Notes: generated from the letters alone by a model not told the origin. DNA of 42,916 nucleotides from Isotricha intestinalis (GCA_023807065.1 JAJJLU010003641.1:1-42916), one strand, 5' to 3'. Counted from the stretch's first letter, positions 1 through 10,100 are shown. Program-made: numbers and translations.

Positions 1-237
1 AAGGATTAGCCCCTCTTAAATCTAAAATTTGTTTATTATCATATATTTTCAAATATTTACTATTATTATTATCAGGAAAATATCTTCCTTTAGTTCCTTG
101 AAATCATGTTTGTTTATCATATTTGAAAGGATTATTATCAATAAACAATTATTATCAACTTTAATCAAATTATTATTTTTAATAGTTCTTTCATTTATAT
201 TATTAGTACTATTATTAGGAATAATAATATTATTTTT
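1..237 (-). pseudogene. decayed 3' continuation of the gene at 238-1476
   Basis: Reading on past the TAG at 238-240 gives KNNIIPNNSTNNINERTIK in the same frame. An 11-bp direct repeat TTGATAATAAT then occurs twice, 17 bp apart, at about 119-146. Dropping one 17-bp unit joins the frame to PFKYDKQT, one TGA, then FQGTKGRYFPDNNSKYLKIY and on to position 1. The lesions are one TAG, one 17-bp duplication and one TGA. The sequence looks like former coding sequence, richer in Pro, Gly and Gln codons than nearby spacer. Whether it is still used by readthrough cannot be told from DNA alone. Confidence 0.45.
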
Positions 238-1476
238 CTATAAAATTTTACTTCTATAACTTTTCCTATTTTTTAAATTTAAATTATCATCTTCATTAAT
301 AGTAGGAAGTAAATTTAATTTTTTTTTTCTTTCTTTCATATAATTATGATGATTTAAATCAATATCACTTTTATCATAAGGTTCTTTAAATATATCCTTT
401 TTAGAGAAAGTTTCATTTTCTCCACAACCATCTTTTATTAATTCCCAATCAGTTTTTAATTGTCTAATTTTTCTATCAGTATTATCTTTATATTGAGAAT
501 AATTATTTCTTAAATTTATTATATCATATCCTCTTTCATCACTTGTTTTAAATTTCGCATATGAAATTCTATTATCAATATAATTTTTTTGCTTTAATTC
601 TTTATTATAATCTAAACTTCTATAATAATCTTCTATATTATCTTTTAATTTATATCTATTTTTTTTATTACTTTCTTTTTCATCTAATCTATTTTGTTCT
701 TCTTCATTATATACTTTATTATTTATTGGATTTATTGCAATTTGATTTCCACTTTTACTATGCATTTTTAACCAATTATCTTGTTTATTTTTTAATTGTC
801 TTTCAAATTCTTCTTCTTGTTCTTTTTTATAAAATCTACCTCTAATAACATCATATTTTTGTTTTTCTAAAAAATTCTTTGCTGCAGTTAATTTTTCTAT
901 TTCTTTTTCAGTTTCAGTTTTTTCTTTATCAAAAGCGAAATATCTATTATTAATTATATTATAATCTCTATATTTATTTGCAGGTATTAATTTATTATTA
1001 GTGTTTCCTTCTTCTTCAATTATTTTTGGTCTTAATTCTGGTTTATTATAATGATGTTTATCTAAATTAATATTTGAAATAATATTATAAGGAGCTTTAG
1101 AAACTTCTTTATTTATTTTATGAGGTCCTTCAGGTACATTTTCATGATAATTTAATGCTGATAATTTATCATTTAAATTTATAATATTATAAGTTTGTTC
1201 ATTTCTTAATTGATTATCATAATCTAATGATATTTTATTTATCATATTTTTTTTTTCTTCATTTTTAATTGATTTATCTAAATCATTATCATTATATTTT
1301 TGAGTAATTGGATTAAATATATTGTTATTATTAATTACCATTTTATGAGTTATTTTTTGAGGATAATATTCTTTTGGAATGTCTATTACTTCTTTACTAT
1401 AGCAATAATCAGCTAATTTTTCTTTCCAATATGGATCATCTTTAATTATTATATCTGGATTAAGGCCATTATTCAT
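238..1476 (-). CDS. charged coiled-coil protein of unknown function, with decayed C-terminal tail
   Basis: Predicted 412-residue, Asn/Lys/Glu-rich soluble protein with no signal peptide or membrane segment. A strongly charged helical stretch lies at about residues 185-245 (TEKEIEKLTAAKNF, KKEQEEEFERQLKNK). It is followed by more ordered motifs such as TSDERGYDIINLRNNY (about 318-333) and RQLKTDWELIKDGCGEN (about 346-362). These ordered motifs look conserved, but I do not recognise the family. The start ATG is the first in frame after an A/T spacer. The frame ends at TAG (238-240), yet the same frame stays protein-like for another 30 or so codons. A 17-bp tandem duplication then shifts the frame, and protein-like sequence continues to the window edge (see finding). 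So either the TAG is the true end and the rest is a relic, or the whole gene is damaged. A cytoskeletal or ciliary role is a guess only. Confidence 0.75.
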   Translation of the reverse strand: MNNGLNPDIIIKDDPYWKEKLADYCYSKEVIDIPKEYYPQKITHKMVINNNNIFNPITQKYNDNDLDKSIKNEEKKNMINKISLDYDNQLRNEQTYNIINLNDKLSALNYHENVPEGPHKINKEVSKAPYNIISNINLDKHHYNKPELRPKIIEEEGNTNNKLIPANKYRDYNIINNRYFAFDKEKTETEKEIEKLTAAKNFLEKQKYDVIRGRFYKKEQEEEFERQLKNKQDNWLKMHSKSGNQIAINPINNKVYNEEEQNRLDEKESNKKNRYKLKDNIEDYYRSLDYNKELKQKNYIDNRISYAKFKTSDERGYDIINLRNNYSQYKDNTDRKIRQLKTDWELIKDGCGENETFSKKDIFKEPYDKSDIDLNHHNYMKERKKKLNLLPTINEDDNLNLKNRKSYRSKIL

Positions 1477-1663
1477 TTTTATTTATTTTAAGTTACATAT
1501 ATTTTTATATAATTATTTAAGGAATGTATTTTTCAGAAGAAAAAAAATATTTTATAGAATATATATATTATTATATTCATTTTATATGTTAGATTTCAAA
1601 AAAAATACTAAAGAATTTGATTCAAAGTAAAATAACAATATTTAGACCTTTAAAAATGTAAAA

Positions 1664-2089
1664 ATGGAATTGAGGCATGTTATTTCTTTTATAAATAAAA
1701 AATCTAAATCACCTGAAATTAAAAGACAAGAATGTTCTTTTTTGAGGAGAAAAAAATAAAAACTTTTCAAAATTTATCTAAATGTTTAGAGCCTCATTCA
1801 AATATTTAATTGATCATAAATTATTGACTCAAACAAGGGATGAATGAAATATTTTTTCATCTCAAATTAATAATGATTAGAAAAATAATGAATATAATAT
1901 AACTTTAAATTTAATCAAGATAATTATTTAATATTTGAAGATATATTTGACATAAAGAATTTTAATTTATATTTATTTAATTTTAATGATAATGGTCAAA
2001 ACGGTCATTTTATCAGTTATTTAGCAATTTATAGTATATTTATTAAACAATGGTATATTATATTATATAGTTCATTTATGATAATTTAA
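1664..2089 (+). pseudogene. spacer of 925 bp holding a decayed plus-strand reading frame
   Basis: The spacer 1477-2401 is A/T-rich, but part of it looks like old coding sequence on the plus strand. An ATG at 1664 opens a 31-codon frame that contains HVISFINKKSKSPEIKRQE and ends at TAA 1757. A second protein-like run lies at 1919-2089 (DNYLIFEDIFDIKNFNLYLF, then NDNGQNGHFISYLAIYS) and ends at TAA 2087. The stretch between them needs at least two frame changes and several stops. No family is recognisable. The remaining spacer (1477-1660 and 2090-2401) shows nothing beyond A/T-rich sequence. Confidence 0.35.
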
Positions 2090-2401
2090 ATTGAAAAACA
2101 ACATCATAAAATAAATATATAAATTATAAGGATATAAAAAATAATAACAAATTTTTTTCAATAATATTTATTAATCTCTGTTTATAACTTTCATAATTAA
2201 TATGTATTAAATTATTTATAAAATGTAATTTTTTTTTTGAGTTTAATAAAAATAATTAAGAATTATAGATTTATTTTTTTCTAAAAAACCTTTAATAATT
2301 GCATTAAAATATTATAAATAGAAAAAAATAAAGAATTATATATTTTTATATTTATTATAATTTATCTATATAAAAATTTATAATTATATATGATATATAT
2401 T

Positions 2402-4786
2402 TTAAAAAATTGAATTATTATTAATCACCTTTTCAAATATATGTTGATTTTTTCTTACAAAATCAAATTTTCGAAAATACTTTAAAGTACTAGTTTCACC
2501 ATCAATTAAATAAATTTTTTTTAAAATAATAAAATATTTTTCATAATCCTTAAATTTACTATAAACAACTTGAATATCATCATATTTAATATATTCATAT
2601 CTTACAAAACCAAAAATTGAATTAGCTAAAATATCAATAATATAAATATTAGAGTCATAAAGAGAACTAATAGAATTTAAGCAAGTATGAACACTTTTCT
2701 TCACATTATTTTTTTGTTTTTCATCTACAATTGTTGAATAATAGGAAATAATTTCTGTCATATATGTATTTACATATGATAAAATTGTTTGATTTTTTAC
2801 AACTGAAAGACTTGCATTTATGTAAGAATTGAAAATTTCTGAAATTTCATATCCTTTATTATTGTATAAATTAGTTATAATTTTCCAATCATAATCTTCT
2901 ACTTTTCCTCCTTTATCTAAAAATGAAATATAATATTTCAAATCATCTAATATTGATTCATTTAATATTTCTTCTTTATTTTTTTTAGTTTTTTTATTTT
3001 TATGAGAACGTATTATTGTAATATAATTATTATCATTTTTTTGGTTATTTACTAATTTATTATTATTGATTTGTTCATTATTATTTATTTGATTATTATT
3101 TACTTGATTATTGCTATTAATATTATTATTATTGATTTGATTGTTATTATTATTATTATAACTCTCAGAATTAAAACTTTGAGAATTTATTTGATCATTC
3201 ATTTGATTATTGTTATTATTATTTAGAACTATATTATTATTTATGTTTTGAGGTATAACACAAGTTTTTGAAATATTAAGGGGATTATCTTGAAGTTTAA
3301 TTGGATTGAAATAAGCAGAAAAATTATAATTATTTAGACTACTTTGTTTAGGAAGACAACCATCATTTAAATTTTGAGTTTCATCATTGTTTTGGTTATT
3401 AGAAATAGTATTATTAGAATTCAATTTGTTTAAATTATTGTTTGTTAAAACTTCAAAGAAATTATTCTTTAAAACTAACAAATTTTTAATATCACATTGA
3501 ATAGTGAAATCTGCATTTTGAACTTTTTCGATCTTCAAAAAATTTTCAATGTTTTCATTAATTTTTTGTTTTGATTCATTAAATTCCTTTAAATGATTTA
3601 TATTATCATATTTATTATGAGAAACAATAAAAGATTTACAAATTATTATAAATACTATAATTAAAGTTTCATATTGTTCTTTATTTGTCTCATTTTCAAT
3701 GTTCTTTAAAATTCTTTTTAAAATGAAAGGAAATTTATTTCTAAATAATAAAAGATTTTTAGCTAATTCCCCAATAAATTTGGCTACACCTATAAAACAA
3801 TTTTTATAATCTTTTATATTATCAAAAGAATAATTAATCCATTTATCAAACCAAAAAAGACTATTTATACAAATGATAATTGGACATCCTTTTTTATTTT
3901 TACTTTTTACTATTATGGGAAGATTATAAGATAAATATTTTAATAAATCAATGTTCGCAGAAATATATTTATCATCATTTTTCATATTTTTTACCATTGA
4001 TAAAAAAAAACTTGAAAATTCTATCTCTTGTTTATATTGATTTATTTTATTAAGGAAAATTGAACAATAATTATTCTTCTCATCTTCAGATATTTTTTTA
4101 AATAATTCATTAAAAAACTTTTCATCATTTGAATTAATAACATAATTTTTATTATCACTAAGATTATCATTTTCTAAATCAATATTACTATTATTTAAAC
4201 TATCATTTTCAATATCAGATTTTGATTTTAAAATTCTAAAATCATTATCATTATAATCATTTTGTTCTTTAGATTTGCTTTTTATTTCAAAAGATATTTC
4301 ATTACTTTTTTTTATTATATATTTATCTTTTTTAGGAGTTGAACAAGACTGAATTTTTAACCTTAGATTTTCTATTTTTAAAGAACCTACTTCTTCTTTT
4401 AATTTTCTATATTCATCATATAATACATTAAAAAATGTATCAAAATAAGGATCTGATATATTTAAAGGGATTTTAATTTCATTTATCAATTTATTTGGTT
4501 GAAATGATAATATTATTTGGTCTTCTTTTTCTGTTAAAGTAAAGTTATTTCCTTTACATAAATCTAATAAATAAAGATATAAGTTTTTTATCGTTTCAAA
4601 AGAATAAAAAAAACTATCGAATTTTCTCAAATCATTTATTGAGTAATTATCCTTATAAATTCTTTTTGGCGAAGAAATAGTATCGTCTACTCTAAATGTT
4701 ATATTTGAATTAATATGAATCATTTTTAATTGATATATTTTTTGGTTGTTATTAAAAACGAATTTTTCCCATAAATGTTCGTTCAT
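2402..4786 (-). CDS. MIF4G-like (eIF4G-type) protein with Asn-rich tract
   Basis: 794 residues. Residues 1-145 form an N-terminal module ending in a short coiled coil (about 125-146, LKEEVGSLKIENLRLK). Similar N termini occur in many ciliate proteins, from family knowledge. Residues about 222-435 look like a MIF4G helical repeat: FFNELFKKISEDEK at the start and a diagnostic VAKFIGELAKNLLLFRNK around 334-351, matching the RFIGELFK signature of eIF4G middle domains. A long Asn/Gln tract follows (about 450-620), then a helical C-terminal part (about 640-794) that could be an MA3-like or other scaffold domain. If correct, it would bind an eIF4A-type helicase and act in translation or mRNA control in the cytosol. 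The sequence is divergent, and no eIF4E-binding motif (YxxxxLL) was identified. Another helical-repeat protein is possible. Confidence 0.55.
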   Translation of the reverse strand: MNEHLWEKFVFNNNQKIYQLKMIHINSNITFRVDDTISSPKRIYKDNYSINDLRKFDSFFYSFETIKNLYLYLLDLCKGNNFTLTEKEDQIILSFQPNKLINEIKIPLNISDPYFDTFFNVLYDEYRKLKEEVGSLKIENLRLKIQSCSTPKKDKYIIKKSNEISFEIKSKSKEQNDYNDNDFRILKSKSDIENDSLNNSNIDLENDNLSDNKNYVINSNDEKFFNELFKKISEDEKNNYCSIFLNKINQYKQEIEFSSFFLSMVKNMKNDDKYISANIDLLKYLSYNLPIIVKSKNKKGCPIIICINSLFWFDKWINYSFDNIKDYKNCFIGVAKFIGELAKNLLLFRNKFPFILKRILKNIENETNKEQYETLIIVFIIICKSFIVSHNKYDNINHLKEFNESKQKINENIENFLKIEKVQNADFTIQCDIKNLLVLKNNFFEVLTNNNLNKLNSNNTISNNQNNDETQNLNDGCLPKQSSLNNYNFSAYFNPIKLQDNPLNISKTCVIPQNINNNIVLNNNNNNQMNDQINSQSFNSESYNNNNNNQINNNNINSNNQVNNNQINNNEQINNNKLVNNQKNDNNYITIIRSHKNKKTKKNKEEILNESILDDLKYYISFLDKGGKVEDYDWKIITNLYNNKGYEISEIFNSYINASLSVVKNQTILSYVNTYMTEIISYYSTIVDEKQKNNVKKSVHTCLNSISSLYDSNIYIIDILANSIFGFVRYEYIKYDDIQVVYSKFKDYEKYFIILKKIYLIDGETSTLKYFRKFDFVRKNQHIFEKVINNNSIF
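3050..3235. repeat. Asn-codon microsatellite inside the MIF4G-like gene
   Basis: On the minus strand this is an interrupted run of AAT/AAC codons with CAA codons between, encoding short blocks such as NNNQINNNN, NNNEQINNNK and NNNNNQ. It makes a low-complexity, prion-like linker between the MIF4G-like region and the C-terminal domain. Replication slippage explains such tracts in AT-rich genomes, so the tract length is likely to vary between strains. Confidence 0.75.
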
Positions 4787-5320
4787 TTTTATAAATAATA
4801 TTTAGACTTATTATTTATATAATATATTGAGTAAATACTTATTTTTGAATTAAAATAAAAATTCAAATAGTAATTAATTAGACAAAGTCATTTTAAAAAA
4901 ATTCAAAATTTATTTGCAAAAACAAGAATAATAAAAAACCTATTAAATTTAGAAAAGATTTATATATTGTTAAATTATCATCAAATATCAAAATAATAAT
5001 GAAATTTTTATTTTGTTAAATCAATTAAAAATTATCAAATTAATAACAAAAAGTAGAAAATATAAATTAAATATAATTAAATAATTAAAAAAATATATAT
5101 TTACAAGAATATATAGTTATTTTATATTTTTAATAAGTGATTAATGTTTATCATATTCAAAGAGTTTATTTCAAAATATAAATATTAAAATATATAGATT
5201 CTAAAAAGTTAAATTTTTATTTAAATCTTAGTTTTAAATTACTATTTCTAATACACAATTTTTTATATATCTATATTAATAAATAAAAATTTAAGATTTA
5301 TTATAAATAAAAATTATACT
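4787..5320. other. A/T-rich spacer, no gene seen
   Basis: 534 bp between two minus-strand genes. It holds the 5' flank of the MIF4G-like gene and the 3' flank of the gene at 5321-6256. The sequence is dominated by A/T runs. No RNA gene, repeat or convincing reading frame was found. Confidence 0.6.
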
Positions 5321-6256
5321 TTATTTTAATTTACCGAATAATTTTCTATTCATTTCTTCACAAAATGTGAGAAAGTCATTATTATCATTATCTTTATTTG
5401 ATTTGATTTTATTAATATTATAGGTTAAACTATTATTATTATTAGTATTATTTTTATTTAAATAATTCCTGGAATAACCATTATAATTATTTCTATTACA
5501 ATTATCTAAAAAATCATTTAATTTCTTTTTTGAATCATGAAATCTTTTTGTATCAGTATCATCAGAATAATTTAAAGAAATATCAACATTCTCAAAAGAA
5601 GAGATAATAGAATTTAAACTTTTTTGACTTTTTGATTTATTTTGATAACTACTACTATTTTTACTATTAAAAATACTTTCTTCAGTAATAACATATCCTT
5701 CATCTACATTAGTTTTATTATGAAAATGTAATGAAGTTCCTTTTAAAGAATTAAATTTATCATATATTTTATATTTTATTTTTCTAAAAGATTCTTTTGT
5801 TAATTTATTATTTAATTTTGTTAAATTTGTTTTTGGTAAACTAATAAAATTTCTTTTACTTGTTATTGCAGTTGTTGTTGTTTCTGCTGAAATTTTATTG
5901 TTAGTATTATCATTTAATTCTGTTGAATAATGAGATGAATAATCTATTATTTTTTGATTTCTTAATTTTATTTTTGATTTATTTCTTGATAATTTATTGT
6001 GATTCGATAATTTTGTTATAAAATGTATGTTTAATTTTTTTTGTAATTTTATTGTAAGAGACTTATTTTCTTTTATTAAAGATATATTTCTTTTTTTTGA
6101 ATTTTTTATTTTATTCAAATTGAATTTTTTAAAAAAAGATAAAGGAATGTTTTGAGATGTGTTAAGTGAAAAATTTGGAAAAAATAATTTTTTTTTATTT
6201 GTTTTTAACTTTAATCCTTGATTTGTTAACATTTCTTTTTTAACAAAACTAATCAA
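5321..6256 (-). CDS. hypothetical basic, Ser/Asn/Lys-rich protein
   Basis: 311 residues, very basic and low in complexity, with no membrane segment, signal peptide or recognised domain. The N-terminal half is Lys-rich (LKLKTNKKKLFFPNFSLN at about 16-33). The middle is Ser/Thr-rich and would suit phosphorylation (about 195-235). A short ordered C terminus, DFLTFCEEMNRKLFGKL, may be an interaction motif because it is the only stretch with a mixed hydrophobic pattern. It lies between two other minus-strand genes with spacers of about 530 and 420 bp. The length of the open frame in such AT-rich DNA supports a real gene. The function is unknown. Confidence 0.6.
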   Translation of the reverse strand: MISFVKKEMLTNQGLKLKTNKKKLFFPNFSLNTSQNIPLSFFKKFNLNKIKNSKKRNISLIKENKSLTIKLQKKLNIHFITKLSNHNKLSRNKSKIKLRNQKIIDYSSHYSTELNDNTNNKISAETTTTAITSKRNFISLPKTNLTKLNNKLTKESFRKIKYKIYDKFNSLKGTSLHFHNKTNVDEGYVITEESIFNSKNSSSYQNKSKSQKSLNSIISSFENVDISLNYSDDTDTKRFHDSKKKLNDFLDNCNRNNYNGYSRNYLNKNNTNNNNSLTYNINKIKSNKDNDNNDFLTFCEEMNRKLFGKLK

Positions 6257-6679
6257 AAGTAATAATTAACCAATTAAATAAAAATAAAATAAATTATAAT
6301 TTTATATTAATTCTTTTCAAATTAATTATATTTATTTATTTTCGTTGGATTCTAAAAATTTTAAAAAATTCTAATTTATTTTATAATCAATTTATTATAA
6401 ATAATTTATTATAGAATAATTTTAGAAATTAGTGATTTAAACAAAAAGAAAATAATGATTGATTTAACCTAAACTTATTTATATATTCGTTATTTTTTAA
6501 TTAATATTTTTGTTATAATAACGAATTCTCCTGTTTATTTTAATTATTTTACTTTATTCTTTTTGATTCTCATAAATAAGTAATTATATATTTTACACTC
6601 TAAAACTCATTATTTCATTTGAATAAAATTACAATTTACAAAATGAAACCTAAATTTACTTAATATGACATAATTTTAA
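6257..6679. other. A/T-rich spacer, no gene seen
   Basis: 423 bp between two minus-strand genes. It is A/T runs only, with no RNA gene, clear repeat or reading frame. Confidence 0.6.
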
Positions 6680-7996
6680 TTAAGTGTTTACTTTGTTATT
6701 ATAACCTATTTTTCTTTTTTTAAAAGAAGGGCCTTTAGAATTTATTATAATATTTTTTTTTATTTTATGTTTTATATTTCTAATCCGAGATTTATCTCTT
6801 TTTCTGTTATCTTTTTTTATTGTATTTCCCATATCATTATTTAACAATTTTGAAAAAAAAGATTCTGACATTTTTATTCTATTTAAAAAGGAGTGATTTG
6901 AATATTCTTTTAAACTCTCATTTAATTCAAAATTACTATTTTTATTAATTATACCTTTATTAATTAAAGTTACAGAATTTGATAATTCTCTTAAATATAT
7001 ATTTTCTTTTAATAATTGAGATACATTTTTACATATTATTTTTTCTCTTTCTAATGTAGAATCATAATTACTTTCAATAAAATATAATAATTTAAAACAA
7101 GTTAATTTTAATTTTTTATTATAATTTAATAATTCTTTAACTTCTTCTTCTAATATATTAATTTTTTTCATAAGTTCACATTGTATATATTCTTTATTAT
7201 ATTTTTTAGAATTTTCACTATATACTTCAATTTGAATTTTAATATATTCTTTTAATAAAGAAATTGCTAATTTACAATCTTTTAATTCTTGAATTATTTT
7301 TTCATTGTTTTTTTCATTTAATTGATTTTTACCTAATAATGAAAAATTATTTTCTTTAATTAAAGATAAATTTCTATCAAAAGTAATATTAGTTCCTAAA
7401 AAAATATTATTAATTGAGCAATTATTAATAGTTTTTTCATTATTTTGAATTTTTCTTTTAATAGGTTTAAATAAATAATCTTTAATTCTTATTTTTTTTA
7501 TTCTATCTTTATTTTTAAAAATATTTGAACGAGAATTACTATAACCATAATTATTTAAAGATGTAGTTTGATTATTTTTTTCTTTAGAATCTTTAGATTG
7601 AGTTTTCCTTGTAATTTCATCAAATTCAGTTTTTAAGTTTGAAATAATTTGATTATAACTTCTACTTGGAGAATCTAAAACACTATTTGGCATTGTTATT
7701 GGAATTTTTTTATTTTTAATATTTATTTCTTTCCTTTTTATATTTATATCTTTATTTATAGGTGATATACTTCTTTTCTTTGACTTTTTCATAATCAAAT
7801 TCACATTACTTTTTAAATTATTTAGTGATAAATTTGATTTCATTAAATTTTTATGATTTATTATTAATTTTTCTTTACTTCCATTCATTTCTGAATTATA
7901 TTTGTTTTGAGAATAAGTTTTTGATAAATCAATTGATTTAGTTGATATGTAATTTATGTTTTTTGATTTGTTCTTATTTTTGACATATTCAAACAT
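6680..7996 (-). CDS. coiled-coil protein of unknown function
   Basis: 438 residues. Residues 1-190 are basic and disordered, with Ser-Pro sites (RSISPINK, DSPSRSY). Residues about 228-355 carry heptad-like helical sequence: IIQELKDCKLAISLLKEY, then MKKINILEEEVKELLNYNKK, then KENIYLRELSNSVTLI. This predicts a coiled coil suited to dimerisation. The tail is strongly basic (RKRDKSRIRNIKHKIKK), which could serve as a nuclear signal or bind microtubules or nucleic acid. No enzyme motif is visible. The start is the first ATG, at MFEYVKNKNKSK. Basic tails with coiled coils are common in ciliate cytoskeletal proteins, but that role is inference only. Confidence 0.65.
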   Translation of the reverse strand: MFEYVKNKNKSKNINYISTKSIDLSKTYSQNKYNSEMNGSKEKLIINHKNLMKSNLSLNNLKSNVNLIMKKSKKRSISPINKDINIKRKEINIKNKKIPITMPNSVLDSPSRSYNQIISNLKTEFDEITRKTQSKDSKEKNNQTTSLNNYGYSNSRSNIFKNKDRIKKIRIKDYLFKPIKRKIQNNEKTINNCSINNIFLGTNITFDRNLSLIKENNFSLLGKNQLNEKNNEKIIQELKDCKLAISLLKEYIKIQIEVYSENSKKYNKEYIQCELMKKINILEEEVKELLNYNKKLKLTCFKLLYFIESNYDSTLEREKIICKNVSQLLKENIYLRELSNSVTLINKGIINKNSNFELNESLKEYSNHSFLNRIKMSESFFSKLLNNDMGNTIKKDNRKRDKSRIRNIKHKIKKNIIINSKGPSFKKRKIGYNNKVNT

Positions 7997-8118
7997 TTTC
8001 TTTTATTTAAATTTATTATCGAAAAATAATTGATTTGATATCTTTTCTCCAATATTAATTATATTATTTATTTAATATAAATATAATTGATTAATTTAGA
8101 GAAATTTTTACTTTTGCT

Positions 8119-8195
8119 ATTGTAAACTAAAATAATACTATATTGGAAGGATTATTTTCCAGATAATAGCCGGCTTTCTAGTTTAAATTTACAAT
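8119..8195. repeat. small inverted repeat around a GC palindrome
   Basis: Within the spacer 7997-8657 the arms ATTGTAAA (8119-8126) and TTTACAAT (8188-8195) are inverted. The perfect 8-bp palindrome AGCCGGCT lies between them at 8168-8175. GC-rich 8-mers are rare in spacers here, so it stands out. It lies just upstream of the start of the gene at 6680-7996 and could be a protein-binding site. Chance cannot be excluded. The rest of the spacer shows nothing. Confidence 0.35.
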
Positions 8196-8657
8196 TGTGT
8201 TTGAATTATTTTCAAAAAAATTTTTTTGGTTATTAAACATTAATAAATATTTTATATTTCCAGTCATTTTTATATTCTATACTAAGGAATAATCAAAATT
8301 TAAATTTAAATTTTAATCATATTAAATAAATTTTTACATAATAATATATTTTTTTTATTAAAATTTAAGTTTAATTGTTAAAGATATAATTTTATTTATT
8401 AAAAGAGACCCAAAATAATAATAAATATTGATATTCTTTTTCTCTTTAAAAAAAACTTATAGTTTTCGAATTTAATCATTATATCTTCTTATTTAATTTC
8501 TTATTTACTAATTTATAATTATTCATTCTTTAATATTATTCCCCATAGTTTTTTTTATAATATTATATCAATTTTTTTTATATTTAAATAAATAAATGAA
8601 AAAAATTCTCAAAAAAAAACTTTCAAATGATAATATTATTTTAATTAATAAAATTTC

Positions 8658-9571
8658 TTAATCAATTATTTTTAACTTATTTAAATTTCCTACGATTATT
8701 TTATAATCGTCATCAGTTTCTGTATTTAAATATGATTTTGAACCATTAGTATTTATATATGATAAATAATAGATATATTTTTTTCAATTTCTTTCTTTTT
8801 ATTTCTTTCAGAATAAAAACCTTTTAATAGATTAAATATTTTCATCATTTTCTTTTTTTAATAATTTAGAAGAAAAACCATATTTTTTTTCTTTTTCTTT
8901 ATTTAAAGGATTATTATTTCTATATATAAAATTATTTTTCAAAAAAGACTTTTTTATAAAAGAATTATTTCTATTTAAATAATTTTTAAATAAAGTATTA
9001 ACACCATTTTTTTTATGATTATTTTTTTTGTTAATAAAATTATTGATATATTTACCTTCAATTTTTTCTTTTACTTTTTTTATTATTTTTCCATATTTTA
9101 GAATTATTTCTTAGTAAATATTTAAATTTATTTTCAGTAATTGAAATCATTTCATTTAAAGGATTATTTCTTTTAAAAGAACTGATAGAACTATTTCTAA
9201 TTAATTGATTTGTATTAATTGAAGCTTTTGTATAATTTTCAAATAAATAATTTTTTTATTTCTAAAATTATTTTTAGGTATTGATATAAAATTAATTTTT
9301 GATTTTAAATCAACTTTCAATTCATTTTGTAATTCATGTAATTTTACAATTGATTTATTTCTTGTTGAATTATAATTAATTCTCTTCTATATGAAAAAGG
9401 TGAATTTGAGTAAAGAGATTCATTTGTTATTTGAATATTTGATAAACTATTTTTTCTTGTTTTATTTTTAAGTCAAAAAATTTTCATTTCTTTAAAATTT
9501 CTTGATTTACCTATTGTTAAAAACAAATTTAATTCAAATAAAATAAATATATTTTGATATTTATTTTTCAT
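8658..9571 (-). pseudogene. decayed low-complexity protein gene
   Basis: From an ATG at 9569-9571 (MKNKYQNIFILFEL) the minus strand carries about 300 codons of protein-like sequence. The frame is broken by one early TGA and about five frame changes, several of them next to A runs. Recognisable pieces in order are NIQITNESLYSNSPFSYRR, then STRNKSIVKLHELQNELKVD, then NSSISSFKRNNPLNEMISIT, then FIKKSFLKNNFIYRNNNPL, then SYLNTETDDDYKIIVGNLNK. It ends at TAA 8658-8660. The shifts go in both directions, which argues for a pseudogene rather than programmed frameshifting. The composition resembles the basic, Asn/Ser-rich proteins at 5321-7996, so it may be a lost relative. No domain is recognised. 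Confidence 0.55.
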
Positions 9572-9891
9572 TGATATTAAAATTTAAATTTAAAAAAAAA
9601 ATATTATAAAACAAAAGTATATTCATTTATATTATATTAAATTTATTACCTTTTATCTTATATTAAATTTCTGTGAAATTTCCTTAAATAAATATTATTC
9701 CTTTATTTAAAGTATAGATTTTCTTATATAATATGATGCTACAAAACTTTAATATTTTCTTTTTGAAATAAATTTTTTTTTCATCTCTATGCCCTTAAAT
9801 AGCTAAATTAATATTTTATCTTTTTTTATTTCATTTTCTAATTTTTTTCATCTTGTTCAATTAATATTTCTTATATCAATAAATTTTAAGA

Positions 9892-10100
9892 TTATTTCAC
9901 TTTTTTTATTAACTCTTCTATTTTTTTAGATAATATTTTTTGAATATTATATAAAATTATAAGCAGTTGTTTATTATCTTCTTCAAATATATCTTTTTCT
10001 TTTGTTTTGGAAAAATTTTTTTCTTTTTTATTCTTCTTCTTTCTTGAAAAATTATATCTCTAATTTTCTTTTTGTAAATTATTATTTAAAAAATGCTTTT
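9892..10100 (-). pseudogene. gene remnant, coiled-coil-like frame without a start
   Basis: An open frame of about 65 codons with no ATG ends at TAA 9892-9894. It encodes a Lys-rich run, then KEKDIFEEDNKQLLIILYN, then IQKILSKKIEELIKKVK, a clean helical pattern. Beyond the stop the same frame continues to look helical, but is cut by several TAA and TAG codons. It is probably an exon-sized relic. A live gene would need splicing that I cannot see. The flanking spacer (9572-9891 and 10101-10403) is otherwise featureless A/T. Confidence 0.35.

Noticed and set aside
238..252. A 14-nt GT-AG mini-intron at the TAG of the first gene
   Set aside because: GTAAAATTTTATAG looks like a tiny intron, but removing it gives a TAA within three codons.
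561..845. Plus-strand Tyr/Phe-rich open frame
   Set aside because: It is the reverse shadow of the coiled-coil gene at 238-1476; the composition is just the complement of Lys/Asn codons.
8658..9571. A live gene using several programmed frameshifts
   Set aside because: The roughly five shifts go in both directions at unrelated sequences, and an early TGA is also present; decay is simpler.
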